A stretch of DNA of 63,306 nucleotides. It comes from an uncultured Clostridia bacterium. GTDB taxonomy: Bacteria > Bacillota > Clostridia > TANB77 > CAG-508. Positions 33,595 to 43,035 of this stretch are shown here, one piece after another. The notes under the pieces are model-generated. The model worked only from the letters and a program-made list of their open reading frames with translations, ran no database searches and was not told the origin of the DNA. The stretch is taken from assembly GCA_944387435.1 (NCBI GenBank), contig CALXEW010000008.1, positions 1 to 63,306 of the forward strand, in the 5' to 3' direction. Both the position numbers and the translations under genes were made by a program. Position 1 is the stretch's first letter; each line of letters starts with the position of its first letter.

Positions 33595-33906
33595 TTGACA
33601 GAGAAAAATAATCATGCTATACTAAAAATGTAGTGATTAAAAATTGAATAATAAAATCGATGATTAAGAGAGTAATTTTATAATGAAGCAACAGCGAGTT
33701 AGGTAGAGTGAGAGCTAACATGTGGATTGTAAAATGAAAAGAACTTATGAGTGACTATGGGAAAAATTTTAATATTTAGTATCATAGTTCGCGGGCTCGG
33801 CGTTACTGAGAATGAGTGATTTATATAGAAAGTAAAAAATATATAAATAATTAGAGTGGTACCACGTTTTTTAGCGTCTCTTGCAAAAGAGATGCTTTTT
33901 TTTATT
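33595..33906 (+). promoter_or_regulatory. T-box leader of argGH with promoter
   Basis: TTGACA (33595-33600) and TATACT (33618-33623) are 17 apart. The leader holds a stem I with AGTA/GAA specifier loop, AGCGAGTTAGG and GTGAGAGCTAAC distal elements, the T-box AGAGTGGTACCACG (33853-33866, UGGU pairing with an ACCA end) and a terminator AGCGTCTCTT/AAAGAGATGCT with T8. Uncharged tRNA would stabilise the antiterminator and turn on argGH. After GAA (33736-33738) the specifier reads AAG (33739, Lys) or, one base later, AGA (33740, Arg). The downstream genes favour AGA. Confidence 0.93.
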
Positions 33907-33953
33907 CTATATAAATAGAAATCATTGATTTATTAGAAAAAGGAGGATTTAAA

Positions 33954-35162
33954 ATGAGTTATAAAAAAATAGTATTATCATATTCAGGAGGATTAGACAC
34001 TTCTGTAATTATTACATGGTTAAAAGAAAATTATGATAATTGTGAAGTAATAGCAGTTACAGGAAATGTTGGACAAGGAGATTATGAATTAGAAGGATTA
34101 GAAGAAAAAGCTAAGAAAACAGGAGCGTCAAAGTTATATATTTTAGATTTAAAAGATGAAATGGCAAATGATTATATTGCACCAGCAATAAAAGCAGGAG
34201 CAACATATGAAGGACTTTATTTACTTGGAACGCCTTTTACAAGACCATTGCTTGCTAAAAAACTTGTAGAAATTGCTAAAAAAGAAGGAGCAGATGCAAT
34301 TTGCCATGGATGTACAGGTAAAGGAAATGACCAAGTAAGGTTTGAACTTGCTATAAAAGCATTAGCTCCAGATATGCCTGTTATCGCACCATGGAGAATA
34401 TGGGACATAAAAGGTAGGGAAGATGCAATTGATTATGCAGAAAAACACAATATACCTTTAAAAATAAGTAGAGAGACAAATTATTCTAAAGATAAGAACT
34501 TATGGCATTTATCACATGAGGGGTTAGATTTAGAAGATATAGCAAATGTTCCTAAATATGATGAAATATTAGAAATGGGAGTAACTCCTAAAAAAGCAAA
34601 AGATGAAGAAACTATTATAGAGTTAGAATTCGAAAAAGGGTTACCAATAGCATTAAATGGAGAAAAACTAAGCTTAGTAGAAATTATAGAAAAACTAAAT
34701 AAAATAGGTGGAGAAAATGGAATAGGAATACTTGACATGGTAGAAAACAGATTGGTTGGAATGAAATCAAGAGGAGTTTACGAAACACCAGGAGGAACTA
34801 TAATTTATAAAGCACATCATTTATTAGAAACAATATGCTTAGATAAAGAAACAATGCATTTTAAAGAAATTGTTGGAAATAAATTAGGAGAGATTCTTTA
34901 TAATGCACAATGGAATATGCCATTAAAAGAAGCTATATGTGCATTTGTAGATAAAACTCAAGAAACAGTAACAGGAAAAGTAGGATTAAAACTATATAAA
35001 GGAAATATAATTCCAAATGGATTAGAAAGTAAATATTCTTTATATTCAGTAAAAACAGCATCTTTTGATGAGGATAATGAATATGACCAAAAAGATGCAC
35101 AAGGTTTCATTAATTTATACGGACTACCTGTAAAAATAAAAGCTAAAATGGAAGGAAAATAA
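33954..35162 (+). CDS. argG: Argininosuccinate synthase
   Basis: Joins citrulline and aspartate with ATP, the penultimate step of arginine synthesis. The 402-residue cytosolic enzyme has the ATP pyrophosphatase loop [11 protein letters not shown] at residues 9-19, [13 protein letters not shown], and SPEAA-like C-terminal region with normal length. It starts after AAGGAGG and is followed 20 bases later by argH in one operon under T-box control. Confidence 0.97.
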   Translation: MSYKKIVLSYSGGLDTSVIITWLKENYDNCEVIAVTGNVGQGDYELEGLEEKAKKTGASKLYILDLKDEMANDYIAPAIKAGATYEGLYLLGTPFTRPLLAKKLVEIAKKEGADAICHGCTGKGNDQVRFELAIKALAPDMPVIAPWRIWDIKGREDAIDYAEKHNIPLKISRETNYSKDKNLWHLSHEGLDLEDIANVPKYDEILEMGVTPKKAKDEETIIELEFEKGLPIALNGEKLSLVEIIEKLNKIGGENGIGILDMVENRLVGMKSRGVYETPGGTIIYKAHHLLETICLDKETMHFKEIVGNKLGEILYNAQWNMPLKEAICAFVDKTQETVTGKVGLKLYKGNIIPNGLESKYSLYSVKTASFDEDNEYDQKDAQGFINLYGLPVKIKAKMEGK

Positions 35163-35182
35163 AAGAAAAGAGGTGTTTTTAG

Positions 35183-36556
35183 ATGCCAATGTGGGAAGGA
35201 AGATTTTCAAAAAAATTAGATGAAAGAACTAATGATTTTAATTCTTCTATAAAATTCGACCATAGAATGTATAAACAAGATATAAAAGGAAGTATTGCTC
35301 ATAGTAAGATGCTTTCAAAACAAGGAATTATAAAAGAAGAGGAATCAAAATCAATTATAGAAGGATTAAATGGAATATTAGAAGATATAGAAAATGGTAA
35401 ATTGGAGTTTGACCCAAACGCTGAAGATATACATATGTTTATTGAAGCTGAGTTAACTAAGAGAATAGGTGATAATGGTAAAAAACTTCATACTGCAAGA
35501 AGTAGAAATGACCAAGTTGCTTTAGATATAAGAATGTATTTAAAAGAAGAGGTAGAAGAATTAAAGAAGAATTTAAAAAAATTAATACATACTTTTATAA
35601 AAAAAGCAGAGGAAAATACACATACTATTATGCCAGGATATACACATATGCAAAGAGCACAACCAGTTACCTTTGCACATCATTTGATGGCTTATGTTCA
35701 AATGTTTTTACGTGACTTAGAAAGATTAAATGAAACATATAAAAGAATTGATGTATGTCCTATAGGTAGTTGTGCATTAGCAGGAACAACGTATCCTTTA
35801 GACAGAGAATTTGAGGCGAATGAATTAGGATTTTCTAAAATTACAGACAATAGTTTAGATGGAGTATCAGATAGAGATTTTATAATAGAATTATTATCAG
35901 ACATATCTATTATTATGATGCATTTATCTAGAATAAGCGAAGAAATTATTTTATGGTGTTCATGGGAATTTAAGTTTATAGAATTAGATGATAGTTTTTC
36001 TACTGGTTCATCAATTATGCCTCAAAAGAAAAATCCTGATATAACAGAATTAATTAGGGGAAAGACTGGAAGAGTATATGGTGACCTGTTTACAATGCTA
36101 ACAGTTATGAAAGGTACACCTCTTGCTTATAATAAAGATATGCAAGAGGATAAAGAAGCAATATTTGATGCTTTAGATACAGTTAATTTGTGTATAACGA
36201 CACTAGATCCATTAGTAGAAACAATGACAGTAAAAAAAGATAATATGAGAAAGGCTGCAGCAGAAGGTTTTATAAATGCAACAGATTGCGCAGATTATTT
36301 AACTGTAAAAGGAATACCTTTTCGTGATGCTTATAAAATAGTTGGTAATCTAGTAAAATATTGTATTGAGAATAATACAATTTTAGAAAATTTAGACATA
36401 AGTATCTATAAGAATTTTAGTGATGTATTTGACAAGGATATTTACGATGCAATTGATCTAGTTAATTGCGTAAATAGAAGAAATGTCCTAGGAGGCCCTG
36501 CAGCAGAGCAAGTTATAAAACAAATAGAACTTGCAAAAAGTAAATTAAATATATAG
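35183..36556 (+). CDS. argH: Argininosuccinate lyase
   Basis: Splits argininosuccinate into arginine and fumarate. The 457-residue enzyme starts MWEGRFSKKLDE after its first residues, has HTARSRNDQVALD, TIMPGYTHMQRAQPV and the fumarase/lyase signature GSSIMPQKKNPD near residue 275. It ends with an adjacent perfect 14-pair hairpin that overlaps its stop codon. Together with argG it completes arginine from citrulline; earlier arg genes are not in the window. Confidence 0.97.
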   Translation: MPMWEGRFSKKLDERTNDFNSSIKFDHRMYKQDIKGSIAHSKMLSKQGIIKEEESKSIIEGLNGILEDIENGKLEFDPNAEDIHMFIEAELTKRIGDNGKKLHTARSRNDQVALDIRMYLKEEVEELKKNLKKLIHTFIKKAEENTHTIMPGYTHMQRAQPVTFAHHLMAYVQMFLRDLERLNETYKRIDVCPIGSCALAGTTYPLDREFEANELGFSKITDNSLDGVSDRDFIIELLSDISIIMMHLSRISEEIILWCSWEFKFIELDDSFSTGSSIMPQKKNPDITELIRGKTGRVYGDLFTMLTVMKGTPLAYNKDMQEDKEAIFDALDTVNLCITTLDPLVETMTVKKDNMRKAAAEGFINATDCADYLTVKGIPFRDAYKIVGNLVKYCIENNTILENLDISIYKNFSDVFDKDIYDAIDLVNCVNRRNVLGGPAAEQVIKQIELAKSKLNI

Positions 36557-36590
36557 TAAATATGCCTATAACATTTTAGGCATATTTACT
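36555..36590. terminator. Hairpin overlapping the argH stop codon
   Basis: AGTAAATATGCCTA and TAGGCATATTTACT pair perfectly (14 pairs). The T tract is weak, so termination strength is uncertain. Confidence 0.65.
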
Positions 36591-36667
36591 ACAAAAAATT
36601 CAAAAAAACTATTGACAATTACTTTAAAATGGTTTATACTTTTATCTGTGCTAAGTAATAAGCACAT

Positions 36668-36744
36668 GCTCCCTTAGCTCAGTTGGTCAGAGCAACTGGC
36701 TCATAACCAGTGGGTCCAAGGTTCGAATCCTTGAGGGAGCACCA
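36668..36744 (+). tRNA. tRNA with CAU anticodon (Met or Ile2)
   Basis: A full cloverleaf with acceptor GCTCCCT/AGGGAGC, anticodon stem ACTGG/CCAGT with loop CTCATAA, T arm and encoded CCA. CAU anticodons serve initiator Met, elongator Met and lysidine-modified Ile. The strong acceptor pairing and absent three-GC anticodon stem rule out the initiator. Elongator Met or Ile2 cannot be separated by eye. Confidence 0.92.
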
Positions 36745-36756
36745 TTTTTTATATAA

Positions 36757-37067
36757 GGGTAGGTGGCCGAGTGGCTAAAGGCGGCAGACTGTAGTCTTTG
36801 GTTTATTCCAAAACCTAAATTTGCAGCTCATACAAGTGATTGTATGATGATAACTAGGCTAATTCGGGGAATCCTTAACAGGTAATGCTGATGGCAATCC
36901 CGAGCTAGGAAAGAAATTTCCGAGTGTAGAGACTTTATACCTAGTATCTTAATTTTAAGATAAAGAGAAAGTCCAGACTACAAACAAGAAATTGGTAGTG
37001 AAAACTATAGTAGTAAGAAATCTGTTCTCATTTGAGTACGAAGGTTCGAATCCTTCCCTGCCCACCA
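36757..37067 (+). tRNA. tRNA-Tyr (GUA) interrupted by a group I intron
   Basis: The 5' exon (36757-36792) and 3' exon (37018-37067) join to an 86-base class II tRNA: acceptor GGGTAGG/CCTGCCC, anticodon stem GCAGA/TCTGT, loop CTGTAAA with GUA, a long variable arm, T arm and CCA. The gene is split after U35, inside the anticodon. tRNA-Tyr cannot function until the intron is removed. The previous tRNA ends 12 bases upstream, so both may be in one precursor. Confidence 0.93.
36793..37017 (+). ncRNA. Group I intron in the tRNA-Tyr anticodon loop
   Basis: A 225-base insert begins after a U and ends with G, as group I introns do. Its core matches that of the cyanobacterial tRNA-Leu intron: GGCAATCCCGAGCTAGG, a GTGTAGAGACT segment and an AAAGAGAAAGTCC segment in the same order, corresponding to the P4-P6 and P3/P7 parts. 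It has no ORF and is small, so it belongs to the self-splicing tRNA intron class (IC3-like). Pairing details were judged by eye. Confidence 0.88.
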
Positions 37068-37130
37068 GAAAGATACAATTTATTGTATCTTTTTTTGTTT
37101 TGTTCTGATATAATTATAATAGGTGATTTT

Positions 37131-37769
37131 ATGTTTAGAGGTTTTTTTGAAAATATAGATTACGAGAAAATTTCTGAAAAAGAATTTCTTGAATCAGGAA
37201 AGCAAACAGAACCAAGTTCAAAAATTAAAAGAGTAGCAGAGAGTATAGTAGGAAATAATGATACAACTATTCCAATAATAAGAATTATTGCATGGATAAA
37301 ACAAAATCTGGATTATAAAAATGTAGGTGAAATAAAGTTCAAAAGAACAGCATCTGAAATATTAGAAAGTGGAGTTTACACAGGATGCAGCGATTTTGCG
37401 TTACTTTTTGAAGCCATATCAAGGGAAAAAGGAATACCTACTATACATATTCAAACAGCTAAGAAAAAATTTGTAGAAGATTTACAAAAAAGCAAAGATA
37501 TTGAAGTAAGAGGGCATCATTTTTGTGAGTGCTTTGTAAATAACAGATGGATATTAGTTGATCCATCGAAAGAAAGTATATTACAAAATTATGATAATAA
37601 TGATTTTAATTTAGGACAATATTATGTATTTTCTAAAAGTACAGATATATTTGAAACTGGAATTAGTAATGTTACTGATAATAATCAAATGATAAAAAGA
37701 CTATTTTCTGGTTTTGATTTAGAAAGGTTTCATCCTGCTAATAGTATAGAGCAGGAAATAAGTAGATAA
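37131..37769 (+). CDS. Transglutaminase-like cysteine peptidase domain protein (212 aa)
   Basis: A cytosolic protein with the transglutaminase/protease fold: cysteine in YTGCSDFALLFEA, histidine in GHHFCECFVNNRW and aspartate in ILVDPSK form the expected triad. No signal peptide is seen. ATG 37131 follows AGGTG; an upstream in-frame extension overlaps the tRNA and is rejected. The substrate is unknown. It converges on tmcAL with a shared terminator between them. Confidence 0.8.
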   Translation: MFRGFFENIDYEKISEKEFLESGKQTEPSSKIKRVAESIVGNNDTTIPIIRIIAWIKQNLDYKNVGEIKFKRTASEILESGVYTGCSDFALLFEAISREKGIPTIHIQTAKKKFVEDLQKSKDIEVRGHHFCECFVNNRWILVDPSKESILQNYDNNDFNLGQYYVFSKSTDIFETGISNVTDNNQMIKRLFSGFDLERFHPANSIEQEISR

Positions 37770-37775
37770 ATAAAA

Positions 37776-37808
37776 GATTACTAAATTATGTTTTTAGTAA
37801 TCCTTTTT
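37776..37808. terminator. Bidirectional terminator between convergent genes
   Basis: GATTACTAAA and TTTAGTAATC pair perfectly, with T tracts on both strands. Confidence 0.85.
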
Positions 37809-39036
37809 ATATTGTAACAATCTTTTTAGTAAAGTCTAAGTTATTACAAGAATTGAAATCATATCCAATAGTATATACATTAGTTGCAAAAATATCTTTA
37901 TCTAGCATAAGTTTTAAATTTTTATTATTAGATTTATCAGCAAAACGCTTAACAGAAGTAATTATTTCAAGTTTTGAATTTGCTTTTGCAATTTCTGATA
38001 TTATAAATTTACCTCTATTATTTAAACCTAAAACTCTAACATAAGGATTAACTTTTTTAGATAAAGCTATATCCTTTTTTGTGATACCAAGTAATGAATA
38101 TAATAAAATTCTTTGTAATCTTGTAGTGGTATATCTTTTAGATTTTATAATATTTAAAAATTCTTGAATTGTATTACAAGAATTAGCAGCTTTTTTAATA
38201 GAAAATTCTAATCCTTCTGATACATCAGGAAGTTCAGCAATTTCATCTATTGACATTTTTCTTAAATTATAAATAATTTGTCTTTCAAAAACAGATAAGT
38301 CAGGAATTATATGTCCTTGCTTTATATTATCTATTAAAATTTCAAAACTAGGAGGAGGAAGTAATCTTTTTGTAATATCAAAGCTACCATTTTTTATAAT
38401 ATTTCTAATAGCAGTAGCGCTTGCTATGTTTCCTGAATAATTTATATCATTATAGCCAGCCTCGAATCTTGATATAGATATAGGCCTAATATTACTTTTA
38501 TATTTTTTTAAAGCTTTTATATATTCAATTCCTAAGATATTATTAGGAGAGGAAAGAATATTTGCGTATTTTTTATTATTTAAATATAAAAGTAAAGCAT
38601 TTTCTCTTGCTTTAGGAAAAGATAACCCTTTTTTTAATTCATTTGCTAACATATTTTTGTAAGATTTAGGTTCTTTATATAAAACTGTTGCAATGCCATC
38701 TAGAATATCAATATCAGAAGTTTCACTACCAAAACTAAGATAATCTACAACTTTAAGAGAATCTAAAATACGAATACTACCTTCAGCAAAGTTTTCGGCA
38801 CTAGATGTAGCATATAAAACAGGTAGTTCTATTACTAAGTCAACTCCACATCTAAGTGCAGCTTCTGTTCGAGACCATTTATCAATAATTGCTGTACTAC
38901 CACGTTGTGTGAAATTACCACTCATAATTGCTACAACATAATTAGAACCAGTTGCTTTTTTAGATTGCTCCAAATGATACAAATGACCATTGTGAAATGG
39001 ATTATATTCACATATAATACCTAAAACTTTTCCCAT
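37807..39036 (-). CDS. tmcAL: tRNA(Met) cytidine acetate ligase
   Basis: Forms N4-acetylcytidine at the wobble position of elongator tRNA-Met using acetate and ATP. The 409-residue enzyme opens with the nucleotidyltransferase motif [17 protein letters not shown], then [18 protein letters not shown] and [19 protein letters not shown], typical of the YlbM family. ATG 39036 follows AAAGGA; the longer ORF start is rejected. It is one of few minus-strand genes in this part of the window. Confidence 0.94.
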   Translation of the reverse strand: MGKVLGIICEYNPFHNGHLYHLEQSKKATGSNYVVAIMSGNFTQRGSTAIIDKWSRTEAALRCGVDLVIELPVLYATSSAENFAEGSIRILDSLKVVDYLSFGSETSDIDILDGIATVLYKEPKSYKNMLANELKKGLSFPKARENALLLYLNNKKYANILSSPNNILGIEYIKALKKYKSNIRPISISRFEAGYNDINYSGNIASATAIRNIIKNGSFDITKRLLPPPSFEILIDNIKQGHIIPDLSVFERQIIYNLRKMSIDEIAELPDVSEGLEFSIKKAANSCNTIQEFLNIIKSKRYTTTRLQRILLYSLLGITKKDIALSKKVNPYVRVLGLNNRGKFIISEIAKANSKLEIITSVKRFADKSNNKNLKLMLDKDIFATNVYTIGYDFNSCNNLDFTKKIVTI

Positions 39037-39123
39037 AATAAATCCTTTCTTGTATATTTTTATAATTACTGTTATAATATTACCATAAAATGGATAAAAA
39101 AACAATGGAAAGGTATGAATAAC

Positions 39124-39558
39124 ATGGAAAAAGTAACAATATATACAGATGGTGCATGCTCTGGAAATCCAGGTCCTGGCGGATGGGCAGCAGTATTAAT
39201 TTATAATGAAAATAAAAAAGAAATATCAGGAGCTAAAAAAGATACAACAAATAATGTAATGGAATTAACAGCTGTTGTAGAAGCTTTAAAACTACTGAAA
39301 TATCCTTGTGAAGTTGACTTACATAGTGATAGTGCATATATTGTAAATTGTTTCAATCAAGGATGGATTTATAATTGGGTAAGGAATAATTGGAAAACAA
39401 CATCAAAAGAACCTGTAAAAAATAAGGAAATATGGGAACAACTTTATAATTTGACTAAAAAACATAAAGTGAATTTTATAAAAGTAAAAGGGCATAGTGA
39501 TAATGAGTTAAATAATAGATGTGATGAACTAGCAAGAAATGCAATAAAAGAACTATAA
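39124..39558 (+). CDS. rnhA: Ribonuclease HI
   Basis: Degrades RNA in RNA-DNA hybrids. The 144-residue protein has the acidic catalytic residues in [36 protein letters not shown] and the C-terminal [19 protein letters not shown] 39124 is ten bases after GGAAAGG; an ATG at 39115 is too close to it. The gene is divergent from tmcAL. Confidence 0.95.
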   Translation: MEKVTIYTDGACSGNPGPGGWAAVLIYNENKKEISGAKKDTTNNVMELTAVVEALKLLKYPCEVDLHSDSAYIVNCFNQGWIYNWVRNNWKTTSKEPVKNKEIWEQLYNLTKKHKVNFIKVKGHSDNELNNRCDELARNAIKEL

Positions 39559-39685
39559 AATAAATTTGATTTTAAAAAAATATGTGGTATAATGTAATTA
39601 TGCTGAAAATTGGCATATAATTTTATTCTCCTGTTTTTACAGGTTGATATAAGCTTTATGGGAAATCAGTATTTGAGGAGAAAAA

Positions 39686-40051
39686 ATGGAAAATCCTACT
39701 TTAGAGGACTATCAGAGGTTATCAATCTCTTCGGTTTATCTTACTATGATAGTGAGAAAAGTACCAAAAGGAATGATACCTCCTATGGTAATATGCCCCG
39801 TTGTAAGGTTTAACAACGGTTTCGTACGGCTTGATAGTGGAGAATATATAGACTCGAGAAGATTCTTTCTGTCAAGTACCAGATGTATTTCAGATTATTA
39901 TCTGGAAGGACAATATTGGTTCTGCATGAAGGGGGAACGGGTGAGTTTAGAATTTGACAATCTTGAGCCGTATAATAGATACATCGAGTTTGCAGGCAAG
40001 AATTTCGATAGGTATGTGAACTATATTATTCATCACAAAATACCAAAATGA
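39686..40051 (+). CDS. Orphan cassette protein C6 (121 aa, unknown)
   Basis: ATG 39686 follows TTGAGGAG. The protein is soluble and beta-rich, with no known domain. Its C-terminus FAGKNFDRYVNYI resembles the FAGEAFARYVQFL block of C1 and the GYGEDFATYVQYL block of C2. TATAAT at 39588-39593 (TGTGGTATAATG) gives a leader of about 90 bases that contains a CTCCTG...CAGG hairpin. A terminator closes the unit. Codons CGG, CGT, CCG and TCG contrast with rnhA before it. Confidence 0.78.
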   Translation: MENPTLEDYQRLSISSVYLTMIVRKVPKGMIPPMVICPVVRFNNGFVRLDSGEYIDSRRFFLSSTRCISDYYLEGQYWFCMKGERVSLEFDNLEPYNRYIEFAGKNFDRYVNYIIHHKIPK

Positions 40052-40070
40052 TGGTCCTAGAAAGGAAAAC

Positions 40071-40112
40071 AAAAGTCACACATTTCTTTGATTGATTTTG
40101 TGTGACTTTTGC
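40071..40112 (+). terminator. Terminator of cassette C6
   Basis: AAAAGTCACACA pairs with TGTGTGACTTTT across a 16-base loop. Confidence 0.8.
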
Positions 40113-40231
40113 TATGTTTAATATTACATTTTTATTACATTAGGTAAAAATATTGAAATATTTTAACTGATTCAGTATAATAAAAGTGTACTATAATGAA
40201 CGAAAGAAAATTTTGCATAAGGGGGATTTAT

Positions 40232-41029
40232 ATGGATACTTTTGCAGACTATATATTAAAAGAAAAAGACTTAGCTTCTAAAATGGAAATAGTATATTAT
40301 TTATCTAAGAAAAATAGGATATTTTTTGATAAATCTGTTATATTTAAAACAGAAATAACAAGGATGTTTTTGGACTATTCAAAATTTGAAATGGATAAAA
40401 ATTTAGTATTAACAGCAACATTACTTTGCAATGTTAAGAAAATTGATAATGCCCAAGATATAAATAGTATCCATACTTATGCAAAAAAGGGAGCTGAATA
40501 TTTATATAAAATAGGATTTAACAAAAGATTTTGTAAAATTTGTGAAGAGGTAAATAGATATAGTAATAGCAATCCAAGAGAAAGAGAAAGTGATGTTTTA
40601 GAATTAGTTGACCAATTTGGAGGAATGTTATTAGATAGACCAGAAAGAATAGGATTCAAACCAGATGAAGCTTTAGTGCTTTTAGAACATAGAAATTTAA
40701 AAGATGAATATAATAGGTATTTAGAAACTTTTATTGACTTTGTAAATTTTATGGAACAAATAAATGTTAGTGAACTAGTAAATATGACAGCATTAAGACG
40801 ATTAGTAAAAATTCATAATGAGACAGATGGAGTAATTAATTTTATAAAAGAAGTTGTTTATAATTATGAGCCAAAAGTTGATAAATTAATTGAAAGACAA
40901 AAAGAAAAGTTAGCAAGAGAAATGTTTGATAGTCTAAAAGACCCTAATAGACCTTTGTTTAGTGAGGAAACAGCAAAGAAAATAATGAATCATTTAGGAG
41001 AAGATACTGTAGAAAATGTAGAGGAGTAA
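40232..41029 (+). CDS. Degenerate HD-GYP-like protein (265 aa)
   Basis: The stretch IHTYAKKGAEYLYKIGF...ICEEVNRYSN followed by ELVDQFGGMLLDRPERIGFKPDEAL follows the layout of HD-GYP phosphodiesterases, including their VADxFDALTSDRPYR-type block. The HD dyad that should precede it reads LCNVKKI, so metal binding is probably lost. ATG 40232 follows GGGGGA. The stop codon is three bases before the EndoQ-like gene, so the two are translationally coupled. Its role is unknown; a nucleotide-sensing or structural function is possible. Confidence 0.6.
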   Translation: MDTFADYILKEKDLASKMEIVYYLSKKNRIFFDKSVIFKTEITRMFLDYSKFEMDKNLVLTATLLCNVKKIDNAQDINSIHTYAKKGAEYLYKIGFNKRFCKICEEVNRYSNSNPRERESDVLELVDQFGGMLLDRPERIGFKPDEALVLLEHRNLKDEYNRYLETFIDFVNFMEQINVSELVNMTALRRLVKIHNETDGVINFIKEVVYNYEPKVDKLIERQKEKLAREMFDSLKDPNRPLFSEETAKKIMNHLGEDTVENVEE

Positions 41030-41032
41030 AAA

Positions 41033-42232
41033 ATGTACGAAATATTTGCAGATTTACATGTACACATAGGAAGAAGTGAAAATGGAAAACCAATAAAAAT
41101 AACAGCAGCTAGGTCACTTAATTTTGCAAACATTGCAAAAGAATGTGCAGACAGAAAGGGAATAAATGTAGTAGGAATTATAGATTGTGCATCACCATAT
41201 GTAATAGAAGATATAGAAAATTTTTTAAAAACAGGGGAGGCTTATGAGTTAGAAAATGGAGGGATTATATATAAAGATAAAGTATGTATAATTCTTGGAA
41301 GTGAAGTGGAAACTTCAGAGAAAGGAAGAAATGGAAAATCTGGAGCGGCACATAATTTATGCTATTTTCCACATCTAAGCGATATAAAAGGTTTTTCAAA
41401 TGAATTAAGCCATCATCTAAAAAATATAACATTAAGCACACAAAGAACAGATTTATCAGGATATGATTTAATAGATATGGTAGAAAGGTATAATGGAATA
41501 TTAGTTCCAGCACATGTATTTACACCACATAAGAGTTATTATGGAAATTGTACTGATAGATTGGAATATGTATTTAAAGAAAAGTTTGATAAAATATTTG
41601 CAATAGAATTAGGATTAAGTTCAGATACATTTTTAGCAGATGAGATATCAGAGTTAGAAACAAGAACTTTTTTAACAAATTCAGATGCACATTCTCTTCC
41701 AAAAATTGCAAGAGAATATAACAAAATGTTAGTCGAAGATATTTCTTTTGAAGAAATAGTAAAAGCTTTAAAAAATGAAGATGGAAGAAAGGTTCTTGCA
41801 AATTATGGATTAGATCCAAAACTTGGAAAGTATCATAGGACATATTGTGATGATTGTAATAAAACTATAGAAACAAAAGAACCTGTAGAAACCTGCCCAT
41901 ATTGTGGTGGAAAAAATGTTACATTTGGAGTTTTTGATAGAATAGAATTAATAAAGGATAAAAATAAAACAAAAAGTCCAGATAATAGACCTCCATACAT
42001 TTATCAAATACCACTAGGATTTATTCCAGGGGTGGGAGGAAAAACAGTTCAAAAGTTATTAGATACATTTGAGACAGAAATGAATATATTGCACAAATTA
42101 TCTAAAGATGATATAGAAGCAATTGTAGGAAGTAAAGTGGCAAACAATATAGACAATGCAAGAAATGGAAATTGCGAAGTACACTCAGGTGGAGGAGGAA
42201 ACTACGGAAAAGTTTCTGTAAAAAATAAATAA
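41033..42232 (+). CDS. EndoQ-like PHP-domain endonuclease
   Basis: Endonuclease Q cuts 5' of deaminated bases such as uracil and hypoxanthine. The 399-residue protein has the PHP metal motif DLHVHIGRS, VVGIIDCASP, LGSEVETSE, PAHVFTPHKS and SDAHSLP. A four-cysteine zinc ribbon (CDDC...CPYC) and a helix-hairpin-helix (FIPGVGGKTVQKLL) follow, as in EndoQ. It is coupled to the HD-GYP-like gene upstream. A glycine-rich tail ends the protein. Confidence 0.85.
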   Translation: MYEIFADLHVHIGRSENGKPIKITAARSLNFANIAKECADRKGINVVGIIDCASPYVIEDIENFLKTGEAYELENGGIIYKDKVCIILGSEVETSEKGRNGKSGAAHNLCYFPHLSDIKGFSNELSHHLKNITLSTQRTDLSGYDLIDMVERYNGILVPAHVFTPHKSYYGNCTDRLEYVFKEKFDKIFAIELGLSSDTFLADEISELETRTFLTNSDAHSLPKIAREYNKMLVEDISFEEIVKALKNEDGRKVLANYGLDPKLGKYHRTYCDDCNKTIETKEPVETCPYCGGKNVTFGVFDRIELIKDKNKTKSPDNRPPYIYQIPLGFIPGVGGKTVQKLLDTFETEMNILHKLSKDDIEAIVGSKVANNIDNARNGNCEVHSGGGGNYGKVSVKNK

Positions 42233-42241
42233 AAAAGTTCT

Positions 42242-42293
42242 AAAAATCTCTTTATCGAATACACATTATGTATAAACGATAAGGAGATTTTTT
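42242..42293 (+). terminator. Hairpin terminator whose 3' arm carries the spoIIM ribosome site
   Basis: AAAAATCTCTTTATCG (42242-42257) pairs with CGATAAGGAGATTTTT (42277-42292), one G-T pair, 19-base loop. The T tract runs into ATG 42294 and the GGAG lies in the 3' arm. It has the same design as the hairpin before 21727. Confidence 0.72.
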
Positions 42294-42929
42294 ATGAAGG
42301 AAAAAGGTCTAAGAACTAAGGAAACAATAAAACAACATATATTAAATAATAAAAAAGAATACATAATTGTAACATTACTATTTATAATTGGAATATTTTT
42401 AGGAGTCTTTTTTGTAAACAATTTAGGAGAAGCACAAAAAACAGAAGTACAAGAATATTTAAATAATTTTGTAGAAAAATTAAAGCAAACAGAAAAATTA
42501 GATAATATCGATTTGTTAAGAATAAGTATTGTTCAAAATGTAATTTTTGCATTTATTTTATGGTTTTTTGGAACAGCTGTTATAGGTATACCTATTGTAT
42601 TTGGAATTGTAATATATAGAGGCTTTTGCTTTGGATATACTATTTCAATTTGTGTTACAATTATGGGGATGTCAAAAGGTTTAACTTTTACACTTATTAA
42701 TCTATTATTACCGAGCTTATTGTTAATTCCAGCAATTTTAGCTATTTCAGTTAGTGGATTTAAATTATACAAATCTATAATAAGAGACAATAGAAAAGAA
42801 AATATAAAATTGGAGATAGCAAGACATACAATTTTTTCATTGATAATGTTGATAATTATGATTATAGCATCATTAGTAGAAGTCTTTATTTCTACTAATA
42901 TTTTAAAAGCTTTGATTAAGTATTTTTAA
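42294..42929 (+). CDS. spoIIM: Stage II sporulation protein M
   Basis: A 211-residue polytopic membrane protein of the SpoIIDMP complex, which thins septal peptidoglycan for engulfment. About five helices are visible (IIVTLLFIIGIFLGVFFV near residue 25, then FAFILWFFGTAVIGIPIVFG). RGFCFGYTISI is a family hallmark. It shows the organism forms or descends from spore formers. As in Bacillus, it lies close to xerD. Confidence 0.9.
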   Translation: MKEKGLRTKETIKQHILNNKKEYIIVTLLFIIGIFLGVFFVNNLGEAQKTEVQEYLNNFVEKLKQTEKLDNIDLLRISIVQNVIFAFILWFFGTAVIGIPIVFGIVIYRGFCFGYTISICVTIMGMSKGLTFTLINLLLPSLLLIPAILAISVSGFKLYKSIIRDNRKENIKLEIARHTIFSLIMLIIMIIASLVEVFISTNILKALIKYF

Positions 42930-43035
42930 AAATATATAAAAAAATAAAAAAATGTATTTACTTTTTTAAAATTGTTTGATATAACATATATAGTTTATGT
43001 AAATAGATTAATAAAGGTTAGGGGTAGGTAGTGAA

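Noticed and set aside
37032..37130. Upstream extension of the transglutaminase-like ORF.
   Set aside because: It overlaps the 3' exon of tRNA-Tyr; ATG 37131 has a ribosome site.
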